From: Sphingomonas sp.
GTDB taxonomy: Bacteria; Pseudomonadota; Alphaproteobacteria; Sphingomonadales; Sphingomonadaceae
Assembly: GCF_029239295.1 (NCBI RefSeq)
Contig: NZ_JAQZBC010000014.1
Coordinates: forward strand, 18,930 to 82,929
DNA: 64,000 nt
Reading direction: 5' to 3'
This document shows positions 26,799-35,745 of the stretch, piece by piece; position 1 is the stretch's first letter, and the number at the start of each line of letters is the position of its first letter. Made by a program: the position numbers and the translations under genes. Below the pieces are notes generated by a model that had not been told where the DNA came from, searched no databases, and worked only from the letters and a program-made list of their open reading frames with translations.

Positions 26799-28151
26799 AT
26801 GAACGACGACGACATCCTCGATCCCGACGCCCCCGGCCGCGCCATTCCCTCGGGCCGCATCGCCCGGCTCGGCACCTTCGGCAAGCTCGCCGGCGGGGTC
26901 GCTGGCGGAATGCTGGCGGAAGGCGCGCGCCGCCTCGCCGCCGGGGAGCGCCCCAGGCTAGGCGATCTCGTCCTGACGCCGGCCAACGCCACCCGCGTTG
27001 CCGATCGCCTGTCGCATTTGCGCGGCGCGGCGATGAAGCTTGGCCAGATGATCTCCATGGACGCGGGCGACATGCTCCCGCCGGAGCTCTCCACCATTCT
27101 CGCCCGGCTGCGCAAGCAGGCCTATCGCATGCCCCCGCAGCAGCTGGACAAGGTGCTGAAGGCCGAATGGGGCGCCGACTGGCGCCGCCGCTTCGCCCGC
27201 TTTGAGGCAAGCCCGATCGCCGCCGCCTCGATCGGCCAGGTCCACCGCGCCACGCTGCCTGACGGCCGCCGCCTCGCCATCAAGGTGCAATATCCCGGCG
27301 TCGCCGACAGCATCGACGCTGATGTCGACAATGTCGCGACACTGCTGCGCGTCTCCAGCCTGCTGCCCGCCACGCTGGACATCGCGCCGCTGCTTCGGGA
27401 GGCCAAGCGCCAGCTGCGCGAGGAGGCCGATTATCTGCGCGAGGGGGAGCAGATGCGCGCCTATCGCGATCGGCTTGCGGGCGACGATCGCTATGTCGTC
27501 CCCAGCCTTGAACCTGCGCTCACCACCCGTCGCGTCCTCGCCATGGAGTTCATCGAAGGGCGCCCGATCGAGGCGCTGGCCGATGCGGATCAGCCCGCGC
27601 GCGATACGGCGATGACGGCATTGATCAGCCTCGTGCTGCGCGAATTGTTCGACTTCCGGGTCATGCAGACCGACCCCAATTTTGCCAATTACCGCTGGCA
27701 GCCCGACACCGGTCGGCTCGTCCTGCTCGATTTCGGCGCGACCCGCGACGTGCCGGCCGATACCTCGCTCGCCTATACCCGGCTGCTCCGCGCCGGCCTC
27801 GCCCGCGATCTGGACCGGATGCGCGAGGTGGCGATCGAAACCGGCTTCATCGGTGCGGACGCCGCTGCCGCGCACCGCCCCGCCGTCGATCGCATGATCG
27901 CGGCGGTCGACGCGACGATCCACCGGCCCGGCCCGTTCGACTTTGGCGACCGCGCCTTTGTCCCCGTGATCCGTGCCGAGGCGAAGGCGATGATCGACGA
28001 TCGCGCTACCTGGCACGTTCCCGATGTCGAAACCCTCTTCGTCCAGCGAAAGGTCAGCGGCACCGCCCTCCTCGCCGCGCGGCTGAAGGCAAGGGTCGAC
28101 GTACGCACGCTGGCCGCCGACGCCACCCAGCCGCAGCCGCCCGCTCCCTGA
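26799..28151 (+). CDS. ABC1 (UbiB/COQ8-like) atypical kinase family protein
   Basis: 450 aa. Family hallmarks are present: the KxGQ motif in MKLGQMISM, the Ala-rich loop ASPIAAASIGQVHRA that replaces the P-loop, AIKVQYPG with the catalytic Lys, the ExD-like YLREGEQM, and LVLLDFGATRDV for metal binding. UbiB/COQ8 proteins are ATPases that support ubiquinone synthesis. This copy lacks a C-terminal membrane anchor pair and resembles the shorter AarF-type. Same strand as gyrB but separated by a hairpin. Confidence 0.85.
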   Translation: MNDDDILDPDAPGRAIPSGRIARLGTFGKLAGGVAGGMLAEGARRLAAGERPRLGDLVLTPANATRVADRLSHLRGAAMKLGQMISMDAGDMLPPELSTILARLRKQAYRMPPQQLDKVLKAEWGADWRRRFARFEASPIAAASIGQVHRATLPDGRRLAIKVQYPGVADSIDADVDNVATLLRVSSLLPATLDIAPLLREAKRQLREEADYLREGEQMRAYRDRLAGDDRYVVPSLEPALTTRRVLAMEFIEGRPIEALADADQPARDTAMTALISLVLRELFDFRVMQTDPNFANYRWQPDTGRLVLLDFGATRDVPADTSLAYTRLLRAGLARDLDRMREVAIETGFIGADAAAAHRPAVDRMIAAVDATIHRPGPFDFGDRAFVPVIRAEAKAMIDDRATWHVPDVETLFVQRKVSGTALLAARLKARVDVRTLAADATQPQPPAP

Positions 28152-28308
28152 CCGGACGCTCCATCATCGGCATTGCGAGCGTGGTCACGATCCGGATCAC
28201 GCCCTCGCCCGGCGTACACCTCCCCCTCGACATCTCCCGGCGATCTCCGCAATCTGGCGCGGCTGCCCCGGCGGCATCCCCACCCCCTCGCGCCAGGGAA
28301 CACGCCGC

Positions 28309-29544
28309 GTGCCCGCCAGATTTGTCCCGATTGTCCTAGCCTCTCTCGCGTTTCTCCCGGCCGCGCTGCTGCCGCTCGCCGCCCTTGCCGCGCCTGCTTC
28401 GTTCGACAGCGCGCTGGCCGACTTCCGCCAGACGCATCGCCGGGCGGCGGCGGAGGCGGGGATCGTCGGCAGCAGCTTCTATTTCCTGCGTGACGGGCGC
28501 ACCGCCGTCGCCGATCACATCGGCTATCAGGATGCGCGCACGGCAACGCCGGTCGATGCACGGACGATCTTCCACTGGGCCTCGATCACCAAGACGATGA
28601 CCGGCATTGCGATCATGCAATTGCGCGATCGCGGCCTCCTGTCGCTCGACGACCCGATCACCCGCTATGTGCCCGAGCTCGCCGCCGTCCATAATCCGTA
28701 CGGCAGCAACGATGCGATCACGCTGCGACATTTGATGAGCCATTCCGCCGGCTATGGCGGCCCCACCTGGCCATGGCGCGAGGCGGCGTGGCAACCGTTC
28801 GAGCCCGCGCGCTGGTCGCAGCTCGTCGCCATGCTCCCCTACACAAAGGTCCAGTTCCGTCCCGGCAGCCGCTTCAGCTATTCCAATCCCGGCATCGTCT
28901 ATCTCGGCCAGGTGATCGAACGCCTCTCGGGCGAGGATTATGAGGTCTATGTCGACAAGAACATCCTGCGTCCGCTCGGCATGTACGACAGCTATTTCGA
29001 CCGGACGCCGCCGCACCTCCTGCCGCACCGCTCGCACAGCTATCTGATCCGCGATGGCAAGCGGGTGGAGGCGCCGTTCGATGCCGATACCGGCGTCACC
29101 GTGTCGAACGGCGGGCTGAACGCCCCCATGCCGGACATGGCGAAATACGCCGCCTTCCTGCTCGGCGATCCCGCCGCCGCGGCGCGGCATGATCTGGTCC
29201 TGAAACGCTCCTCGCTGCAGGAAATGTGGGCGCCGCAGGTGCCGGCGGGTGATGATTATTCGCAGGGCCGCATGGCCGCGACGACGCAGAGCGGCCTGTC
29301 CTTCTTCGTCGACCAGGGGCGCGATGGCGTGACGTTCATCGGCCACAATGGCGACCAGAACGGCTTTCGCGCCTATCTCAGCCTCTGCCCAGCGCGGCGC
29401 GCCGGCAGCCTGCTCGCCTTCAACACCGAAACCCGCGCTGTGGAGAACACGCCGGCCAACCGCGACACCGCCGAATCGCGCATCGCATTGGCCACCGATC
29501 GCCTGTGCGAGGCGCTACCGCCTTCACCCCAGGCCGAGCCATGA
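28309..29544 (+). CDS. Serine hydrolase of the class C beta-lactamase/esterase fold
   Basis: 411 aa with an N-terminal hydrophobic export signal (about 1-28). SxxK nucleophile motif SITK (92-95), YSN motif in RFSYSNPGIVYLG (about 186-188) and HNG replacing KTG near residue 345. These define the EstB/PBP4*/AmpC-like family, whose members may be esterases, D-aminopeptidases or beta-lactamases. GTG start with AGGGAA 9 nt upstream. No ampR nearby, so a resistance role is not assumed. Confidence 0.82.
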   Translation: MPARFVPIVLASLAFLPAALLPLAALAAPASFDSALADFRQTHRRAAAEAGIVGSSFYFLRDGRTAVADHIGYQDARTATPVDARTIFHWASITKTMTGIAIMQLRDRGLLSLDDPITRYVPELAAVHNPYGSNDAITLRHLMSHSAGYGGPTWPWREAAWQPFEPARWSQLVAMLPYTKVQFRPGSRFSYSNPGIVYLGQVIERLSGEDYEVYVDKNILRPLGMYDSYFDRTPPHLLPHRSHSYLIRDGKRVEAPFDADTGVTVSNGGLNAPMPDMAKYAAFLLGDPAAAARHDLVLKRSSLQEMWAPQVPAGDDYSQGRMAATTQSGLSFFVDQGRDGVTFIGHNGDQNGFRAYLSLCPARRAGSLLAFNTETRAVENTPANRDTAESRIALATDRLCEALPPSPQAEP

Positions 29545-29642
29545 ACCCGTAAACGACCGAAGCTGCGGGGAACGAGCGTTCACCTTAGCCACGCGGCGAC
29601 AAAAGAGAACATCGTCGGCTTCGTCCCGCTCAGGCCAAAGGG

Positions 29643-30086
29643 CTAGATCCCGACCCCCGCTTTATTGAGGAGTATGTCCAGGCGGAACACGTGGGCGGGA
29701 GCCGACAGAATCTCGTTCATGCGCGCTTTGTCGCGGAAGATATCGCCGCCTCCACCCGCCACATGCGCGTCCCGGCCGGCGATGCTCGGAAACGCCTCGA
29801 AGATCCCGAACGTCGTGGGCGAGTAACGGACGGCGAACCACGGCCCGGTCGCCGGCTCGTCCAGCACGCATCCGTAGATGTCGTTCAGCATCCGCACGAC
29901 CTCGTCTTCCTTGCCCGGCTTGGCTTCGATGTGGATGTAGAACGCCTTGTGCCCCTCTCCCCCATTCTCCCCGGTCACGATGACACCGCGATGAGGAGCG
30001 CTCGCTGCCAATTGGGGGTGCGGGATCGGCCCCGGCGCGCTCGCAAGGTCTTCGGGGCGGGTTGAAGGCGGCGTGGCGTTGGTCAT
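29643..30086 (-). CDS. Antibiotic-biosynthesis-monooxygenase (ABM) domain protein
   Basis: 147 aa with a single ABM ferredoxin-like domain (about 50-145): FYIHIEAKPGKEDEVVRML, then FAVRYSPTTFGIFEAFPS and a final HVFRLDILLNK strand. Such proteins include YgiN-type quinol monooxygenases and haem-degrading relatives; no haem ligands are obvious. The ATG at 30086 has AGGTG 7 nt upstream. It is divergent from a LysR regulator, so it is the likely target of that regulator. Confidence 0.78.
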   Translation of the reverse strand: MTNATPPSTRPEDLASAPGPIPHPQLAASAPHRGVIVTGENGGEGHKAFYIHIEAKPGKEDEVVRMLNDIYGCVLDEPATGPWFAVRYSPTTFGIFEAFPSIAGRDAHVAGGGGDIFRDKARMNEILSAPAHVFRLDILLNKAGVGI

Positions 30087-30174
30087 GGGTCGCACCTGTG
30101 CATAGTGGCGGCGCTACGCGGCTCGCCGAAGCGATACGGTAGACTGTCGCCCGGCCGCCACCATTGCGAAGAGC

Positions 30175-30207
30175 GTTGCTGCCTTCCACTTATTGCAAGT
30201 CAGCAAC
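30175..30207. promoter_or_regulatory. Inverted repeats in the ABM-LysR divergent gap
   Basis: GTTGCTG (30175-30181) and CAGCAAC (30201-30207) form a 7-bp inverted repeat with a nested TTGC-N6-GCAA at 30193-30206. This fits a LysR operator with a T-N11-A-like core, just upstream of the regulator start. Inferred only. Confidence 0.4.
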
Positions 30208-30226
30208 GGTGCTAGCGTCGCCCTCG

Positions 30227-31090
30227 ATGCACTTCCCTTCCACCCGCACCCTCCAGGCCTTTGTGGCGGCGGCGCGTCTTGGCAGCCTTGCCGCCGCAAG
30301 TGAGCGTGTCGCGATGTCGGTACCGGCATTGTCGCGCCGAATCGCCGCGCTGGAAAAGGAGCTGGGTGTCCGCCTTCTGGAGCGTGTGCCCCGCGGTGTG
30401 GTGCTGACCAGCGCCGGCCACAGCTATCTCGCGCACGCCGCCGCCGTGCTTGATCGGCTCCAGGCCGCGGCGGCGGAATTGCAGCAGGACGCCATGGTCG
30501 TGCGGGTAACGACGATCCCGGCGTTCGCGACCCGCTGGCTGCTACCCCGCCTGCCGGCATTCAGCGCCCCGCATCCCGGCATCGAGGTGGACGTGCGGAC
30601 CTCGATCGCCTTTGAGCGGCTCGACGCAGGCGAGTACGACCTGGCGATCCGGCTGGCGCTCGATCACGAGATGCCGAGAGCGCCGTTGCTGCCGATCCAC
30701 CTCATGCCCGTGTGGAGTGCTGCGCATCCGCGCTCGATCACATCACCCGCGGATGTGCTGCATCATCCGCTGCTCGGGCCCGATCATCGGCCGGAGTTCT
30801 GGCAGGAATGGCTCCGCGCCGCCGGGTTGGACGAGCCGGCGGCCCGGCCGCGCGACGTCGACGCGCTACTGTTATACGAGCGGACGTTGAGCGGTGCGGG
30901 CGTCGCAATCGGCATCGAGCCGCTCATATCAGGTCTGCTCGACGATGGGCGTCTGAAGGCGCTCACCGCGCACCGGCTACGGTCAGCGCGCAGCTTCTTC
31001 CTTGTCGAACCTGCCGAGCCGCGCACCCATGCCGTGCGCCTCTTTCGCGCATGGCTGCAAGGCCAGGCGCAGGGTCAACCCCAAGCATAG
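30227..31090 (+). CDS. LysR-family transcriptional regulator
   Basis: 287 aa. Winged helix at 1-60 (TLQAFVAAARLGSLAAASER, VPALSRRIAALEKELGVRLL) then a periplasmic-binding-like effector domain beginning about residue 90 with VRVTTIPAFATRWLLPRLP, characteristic of the GcvA/AmpR-like subgroup. The ATG at 30227 begins MHFPSTRTLQAF, matching the usual LysR opening; upstream codons have no ribosome site. Divergent from the ABM gene, which it probably controls. Effector unknown. Confidence 0.85.
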   Translation: MHFPSTRTLQAFVAAARLGSLAAASERVAMSVPALSRRIAALEKELGVRLLERVPRGVVLTSAGHSYLAHAAAVLDRLQAAAAELQQDAMVVRVTTIPAFATRWLLPRLPAFSAPHPGIEVDVRTSIAFERLDAGEYDLAIRLALDHEMPRAPLLPIHLMPVWSAAHPRSITSPADVLHHPLLGPDHRPEFWQEWLRAAGLDEPAARPRDVDALLLYERTLSGAGVAIGIEPLISGLLDDGRLKALTAHRLRSARSFFLVEPAEPRTHAVRLFRAWLQGQAQGQPQA

Positions 31091-31188
31091 ACGATCCCGA
31101 AGCCGCAACGTCCACCGCAACGCCCATCACTCACCTGAGCGCCGGTGTGGGTTGCGCTTCCGTCCATCCCCTTCGATGAACCGACGAC

Positions 31189-31536
31189 TTACTTGTCGCC
31201 GGCATCTCCGAGACGATCGAGCCATGCCTGCGCTTGCTTCGGCTCGCCCACCGCTTCCGGCCCGACCGGCCCGCGAGACGCGACAAACTCCTGGTGAAGT
31301 TCGAATGGCGGCATCCCCAATCGGGTCCGCGCCCCGTCAATTTCCTCGCCAAGCTCGTTCAGATGGTCGACTGTCGGAGCAACCGCCGCCCGCATCGAAC
31401 GGTCGCGATTGTGGTCGAAGAGACCCCATTTCCCCGAGGCCGTTATCCGCAATGCCGCGACCAGCGCCGCCGCATAGTCCGTTTCAAGTTCGGCCCTGTG
31501 CTCGTCGAGACGAGCAAGCCGGTCAGCCTTTGCCAT
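31189..31536 (-). CDS. Hypothetical protein (115 aa)
   Basis: 115 aa, charged, with ALRITASGKWGLFDHNRDRS in the middle and two helical segments either side. No signal peptide or known motif. GGGAG lies 6 nt before the ATG at 31536, and the composition is like neighbouring genes, so it is probably real. Function unknown. Confidence 0.6.
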   Translation of the reverse strand: MAKADRLARLDEHRAELETDYAAALVAALRITASGKWGLFDHNRDRSMRAAVAPTVDHLNELGEEIDGARTRLGMPPFELHQEFVASRGPVGPEAVGEPKQAQAWLDRLGDAGDK

Positions 31537-31902
31537 GGCCGCTCCCTAGGTCCCCACATCATCGCCTGCAATCACGCGCATCGGAAAGATGCGGCATGAA
31601 GTGATCGCTTGGGCTGGCCTGAACGCTTGTACGCACCCGGGCACTCGCCAAAAACTCAGGCCTGCGCCGCCACGTCCCGACGATGTCAGCAGGGCACGGC
31701 TCGGAATGTCGCTCTGGCTCAAGGATGGGAAAGCACCAGGCGAATGGCGGCCGCGGGTCGCTGAGGTAATTTAACCGTTCCTCCCCACGGGAAACGGATG
31801 CTGCCCGTCTGCTCTGGAGATCGGCTCGACCGACCGTTTACGACTGAGATCGCGTGGACAGGATATCGTCCACTATCGGCATCTTCTGCCAGACCGGCCT
31901 TG
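31537..31902. other. Intergenic stretch without a recognisable gene
   Basis: 366 bp. Short frames exist on both strands but show no ribosome site or familiar composition. A plus-strand piece around 31675-31770 (ending in GEWRPRVAEVI) could be a gene remnant. No RNA, IS or repeat seen. Confidence 0.4.
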
Positions 31903-32388
31903 CTAAGACTTTGGTCGAATGAGGAACGAGTCGGTCTCGGCAATCTGAACCGCGTGGATCAACCGATCCGCACCAAAAGTGTACGATGTCGAGCGGGTCG
32001 TCCATCTCGGGCCTCCAGCAGGCGGGGGGCGTGTCGAATGATCACGGGTGTCGTGTTCATCCACGACGATCAAGACGCCACTGCCGTGGCGACCCATACT
32101 ATAGCCAAAAGTGCGACCATAGAAATGACTGCGATCGTCGGACCACCACCTCAGCCATTCTTCTTTGCCGGACGCTATGCGCTCTCCATTTAAGAAGGCG
32201 ACAACATCTTCTGCAAAAAATGGTTCGATCCTCGATTGCTCTTTTATCGCTGCATCCGCCAGAACTTCACCGGCTATCCACACATGTTTCGGCGGTGGCG
32301 GTGGCGTGCTTGAAACGGCCGGCACCGCGAGCATCGTTGCCGACAAGGCAAGCGACAGGCGCAAATTCCAGCAAGTTGCCATTCTCAT
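31903..32388 (-). CDS. Hypothetical secreted protein, possibly SnoaL/NTF2-like
   Basis: 161 aa with a signal peptide (about 1-26) and a Pro5 run after cleavage. The body has AFLNGERIASGKEEWLRWW, a pattern like the DUF4440/SnoaL cone fold that binds small ligands, then FYGRTFGYSMGRHGSGVLIV. GGGG lies 5 nt before the ATG at 32388. No catalytic set is visible. Fold assignment is tentative. Confidence 0.5.
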   Translation of the reverse strand: MRMATCWNLRLSLALSATMLAVPAVSSTPPPPPKHVWIAGEVLADAAIKEQSRIEPFFAEDVVAFLNGERIASGKEEWLRWWSDDRSHFYGRTFGYSMGRHGSGVLIVVDEHDTRDHSTRPPPAGGPRWTTRSTSYTFGADRLIHAVQIAETDSFLIRPKS

Positions 32389-32530
32389 AGGCCCCAGATC
32401 CGCGCAATATTCCGAGGTGTAACACTGGCTCAGAACCACCCCTCTTGTCATTCACAAGGTTTTCGGTGACCGTCTGCTTCCGGACCTTTCCGTTCGATCC
32501 GCCTGTCCGGCTGTCCGACCTGAACCGCGC

Positions 32531-33700
32531 TCAATTCCCTGCGGCAGCGATCCACGGCAATACCTTGTCCAATGGCAGCCGCTCCGCCGTGCCGCGATGC
32601 CCGTTCACCGTCCGCGCCGCGAACAACGAATTGATCACCGCTTCCTCGGTCGCCTCCGCCGCCGCCTGGAACAGCGGCGACATTGCCTCGTTGCGCAGCT
32701 CGGCTCCCACCGCTGCCGGCGCTTCGGCCTTCTTGCCCTCCTCGCGGCGCACCGCCGCATGGGTCGAAAAGGCGATCGCATAATCGCCCGATCCGTTGGA
32801 GAATGATGACCCCGTCCGGCCGATCCCGATGAACGCGCGCTCGGCGATGCGACGCAGGTTGCGGTCCGACAGCGGCGCATCGGTCGCAATCACGATGACG
32901 ACGGAGCCGTCCGCCGTGCCCCGCTCCACACGCCCGGCGAACTCATGCCGGCCCAGCCGCTGGCCGACGGGAACACCGGCAATGTTCAGCACGCCGCCGT
33001 AATTGCTCTGTACCAGCACGCCTAATGTCCAGCCGCCCATCGCAGCGGGCAGCTTGCGGGATGCGGTGCCGATCCCGCCCTTATATTCGAAGGCCACCGT
33101 GCCGGTCCCTGCCCCGACCGATCCTTCCGCCACCGGCCCCTCTCGCGCAGCGTCGATCGCGCGACGTGCATCCGCAATCGTCACCCTCCGCCGCCGGATG
33201 TCGTTGAGGAAGCCGTCGTTGGTTTCGCCCACCACGGCATTAACCGAACGGACTGTTTCATTCCCCGGCTGCGCCAGCGTCCATTCGACCGCCGCCGCCA
33301 TGGCCTCCGGCACGTTCAGCGTATTGGTCAGCAGGATCGGCGTCTCGATCTCGCCCAGCTCCACGACCTGCGTCGATCCGGCGAATTTGCCAAAGGCGTT
33401 ATAGGCGACGAACCCCGCCGGCACGCGCGATCGGAACACATTCCCGCCGTGCGGCAGGATCGCCGTCACGCCGGTGTGGACATCCTTGCCCTCCTCGATC
33501 GTGACATGGCCGACGCGAATGCCCGGCACATCGGTGATCGCGTTGAGCGGCCCGGCCGGCAGCACGCCGATCTCGATCCCGGCCGCGCGTGCGCGCGGCG
33601 CCTGCGCTTGGCCGGGCTGGCCCGCCACCGCGTCCGCGCCCAGGCCTGAGGAGGTGATCGCCAGCAGCCCCGCCGCCGCCATGCCCTTGGCCAACTTCAT
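32531..33700 (-). CDS. DmpA/P1-family aminopeptidase (L-aminopeptidase D-esterase)
   Basis: 389 aa with a signal peptide (about 1-22). P1 peptidases cleave themselves to expose an N-terminal Ser nucleophile; the expected Gly-Ser site lies in DGSVVIVIATDAPLSDRNLR, about two thirds along. Other family blocks: TDVPGIRVGHVT, NAVVGETNDGFLNDIR, GSVGAGTGTVAFEYKGGIG and VLVQSNYGG. Releases N-terminal amino acids from peptides or beta-peptides. Start at 33700 chosen for GAGGA upstream plus the signal peptide. Confidence 0.87.
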   Translation of the reverse strand: MKLAKGMAAAGLLAITSSGLGADAVAGQPGQAQAPRARAAGIEIGVLPAGPLNAITDVPGIRVGHVTIEEGKDVHTGVTAILPHGGNVFRSRVPAGFVAYNAFGKFAGSTQVVELGEIETPILLTNTLNVPEAMAAAVEWTLAQPGNETVRSVNAVVGETNDGFLNDIRRRRVTIADARRAIDAAREGPVAEGSVGAGTGTVAFEYKGGIGTASRKLPAAMGGWTLGVLVQSNYGGVLNIAGVPVGQRLGRHEFAGRVERGTADGSVVIVIATDAPLSDRNLRRIAERAFIGIGRTGSSFSNGSGDYAIAFSTHAAVRREEGKKAEAPAAVGAELRNEAMSPLFQAAAEATEEAVINSLFAARTVNGHRGTAERLPLDKVLPWIAAAGN

Positions 33701-33903
33701 ATCCTCGTCCCCCCGTGCCGCGCGGTCGGGTGACGCCTTGGCGGCTTCATCATCGGCCGCCGCTTCCCGTTCCCGCTCCATTGCTCACCTATGGAAAGGA
33801 TCGCCGCCTCTGGCCAAGTCCAAATGCGCCATGCCCTGAAACCTAGCGCCCTACCCCAAAGCGCGGCTAGGCTGTCCGCGATAAGACAATAGGAGAGCGG
33901 ACC

Positions 33904-34686
33904 ATGGCGTATAAACCCTTTGACCTCACCGGGCGCGTCGCGTTGATCACCGGCGGCAATGGCGGGATCGGCATCGGCATGGCGGATGCACTGGCGCAGG
34001 CCGGGGCGGATGTGGTCATCTGGGGCAACAATCCGGCGAAGAACGAGGCGGCGGAGGCACGGCTGTCCGCGCATGGCACACGGGTGCTGGTGGATCGGGT
34101 CGACGTCGCGGACGAGGCGGCGGTCGATGCCGGCGTCGACCGCGCGATCGCCAGCTTCGGCCGGCTCGATTTCGTCGCCGCCAACGCGGGCGTCGGTGAA
34201 GGCGCCGAAAGCTTCGACACGATGAGCACCGATTTGTGGCGCCGCGTCCTGGCGGTCAATCTCGACGGTGTGTTCTGGACGCTGCGCGCGGCCGCCCGCC
34301 ACATGGTCGCGCGGGCCAAGGACGGCGATTCCGGCGGCTCGCTGCTCGCCACCTCCTCCACCTCCGCCGTACATGGCGCGCCGCGCAACCAGGCCTATGC
34401 CGCGACCAAGGGCGCGCTGCTGCCAATGATGCGCGGCCTTGCGGTGGAATATGCCCGCCACGGCATCCGCGCCAACGCGATCCTCCCCGGCTGGATCGCC
34501 ACTGACATGACCGCGCGCGCGCAGGGCAATGATCGCTTCAATGACAAGGTCATTTCCCGCGTGCCGATGCGCCGCTGGGGTGAGCCGGAGGATTTCGGCG
34601 GTCTCGCCGTCTATCTCGCCTCGGACGCATCGCGCTTCCACACGGGCGACACGTTCACGGTCGACGGCGGCTATACGATCTTCTGA
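33904..34686 (+). CDS. Short-chain dehydrogenase/reductase
   Basis: 260 aa classical SDR. Cofactor motif TGGNGGIGIG (19-28), NANAG-type AANAGVGEG, catalytic Ser in SSTSAVHG and YAATK (Tyr-x3-Lys), and C-terminal DGGYTIF. PGWIATDMT follows the usual PG motif. Acts on an unknown alcohol/ketone with NAD(P). AGGAGAG lies upstream of the ATG. Monocistronic by spacing. Confidence 0.87.
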   Translation: MAYKPFDLTGRVALITGGNGGIGIGMADALAQAGADVVIWGNNPAKNEAAEARLSAHGTRVLVDRVDVADEAAVDAGVDRAIASFGRLDFVAANAGVGEGAESFDTMSTDLWRRVLAVNLDGVFWTLRAAARHMVARAKDGDSGGSLLATSSTSAVHGAPRNQAYAATKGALLPMMRGLAVEYARHGIRANAILPGWIATDMTARAQGNDRFNDKVISRVPMRRWGEPEDFGGLAVYLASDASRFHTGDTFTVDGGYTIF

Positions 34687-34875
34687 TCGCGTCGGCGGCA
34701 AAATGGGCCTGTCCGAGGTATCTGGCCAGGACAGGCCGGGGGCAGGCTGATCATCGCCGGTTCGGTTGCCGTTGAGGCCGAATGCAGGCCGCAGACAGGC
34801 CGCAGGTGTCGCGCCGCAGGCCGCCCGTTCGCGACAGGGTGGCGGGCGGTAGCGCGATCTCCTACATGGCCGCGC

Positions 34876-35736
34876 ATGACCGAAATCACCGTCGCCGCGC
34901 TTCAGCTCGCCTTTTCCGCCGACATGGACGCCAATATCGCCAACGTCTCGCGCCTGGTGCGCGAAGCGGCGTCGCGCGGTGCCCAGGTCATCCTTCCGCC
35001 CGAACTGTTCGAGGGCGAATATTTCTGCCGGGTCGAGGATGAGGGGCTGTTCGCCAACGCGCGGCCGACTGCCGAGCATCCGGCAGTTCTTGCCATGCAG
35101 TCTCTCGCATCCGAGCTAAAGGTCTCGATCCCCACCAGTTTCTTCGAGGCGGATGGCCCGCACCATTACAACAGCCTGGCGATGATCGGCCCCGACGGGA
35201 AGGTGCAGGGCGTCTATCGCAAGAGCCACATTCCCGATGGTCCGGGCTATGAAGAGAAATTCTATTTCCGCCCCGGCAATACCGGCTTCAAGGTCTGGGA
35301 CGGCCCGGCCGAGAGCAAGGGCGCGAAGCTGGGCGTCGGCATCTGCTGGGACCAATGGTACCCCGAAACGGCGCGCGCGATGATGCTCATGGGCGCAGAA
35401 GTTCTGTTCTATCCCACCGCGATAGGCAGCGAACCTCATGACACGTCGCTGGACACCGCCCGCCTATGGCGACGCGCAATGGTAGGCCACGCTGTGTCGA
35501 ATGTCGTGCCCGTCGTCGCCGCTAATCGCATCGGCGTCGAACATGATCAGACCTTCTACGGCACCAGCTTCATCTGCGACGAACGCGGTGACATCCTGGC
35601 GGAGCTTGGCCGTGACGAAGAAGGCGTCATCGCTGCCACCATCGATATCGACCGCGTGAAGCGCCATCGCGCCGCCTTCGGCTTCTTCCGCGATCGCCGG
35701 CCGGAATTGTACGGCCGGCTGACCGCGGACATTTGA
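34876..35736 (+). CDS. aguB: N-carbamoylputrescine amidase
   Basis: 286 aa nitrilase-fold enzyme making putrescine from N-carbamoylputrescine. The Glu-Lys-Cys triad is visible: Glu in LPPELFEGEYF, Lys in VYRKSHIPDGPGY and Cys in VGICWDQWYPE. The YEEKFYF and GSEPHD segments are typical of AguB rather than other nitrilases. Agmatine deiminase (aguA), its usual partner, is not in this window. The ATG has no clear ribosome site; a CTACAT box lies just upstream. Confidence 0.88.
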   Translation: MTEITVAALQLAFSADMDANIANVSRLVREAASRGAQVILPPELFEGEYFCRVEDEGLFANARPTAEHPAVLAMQSLASELKVSIPTSFFEADGPHHYNSLAMIGPDGKVQGVYRKSHIPDGPGYEEKFYFRPGNTGFKVWDGPAESKGAKLGVGICWDQWYPETARAMMLMGAEVLFYPTAIGSEPHDTSLDTARLWRRAMVGHAVSNVVPVVAANRIGVEHDQTFYGTSFICDERGDILAELGRDEEGVIAATIDIDRVKRHRAAFGFFRDRRPELYGRLTADI

Positions 35737-35745
35737 AGCGAGGCG

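Noticed and set aside
31589-31774. 61-codon plus-strand frame in the 31.5-31.9 kb gap
   Set aside because: No ribosome site, odd composition at the start, no family; noted only as a possible remnant.
34786-34825. Three AGGCCGC(AG) units upstream of aguB
   Set aside because: Short and GC-rich; no regular spacing beyond chance for this composition, so not called a CRISPR or iteron array.
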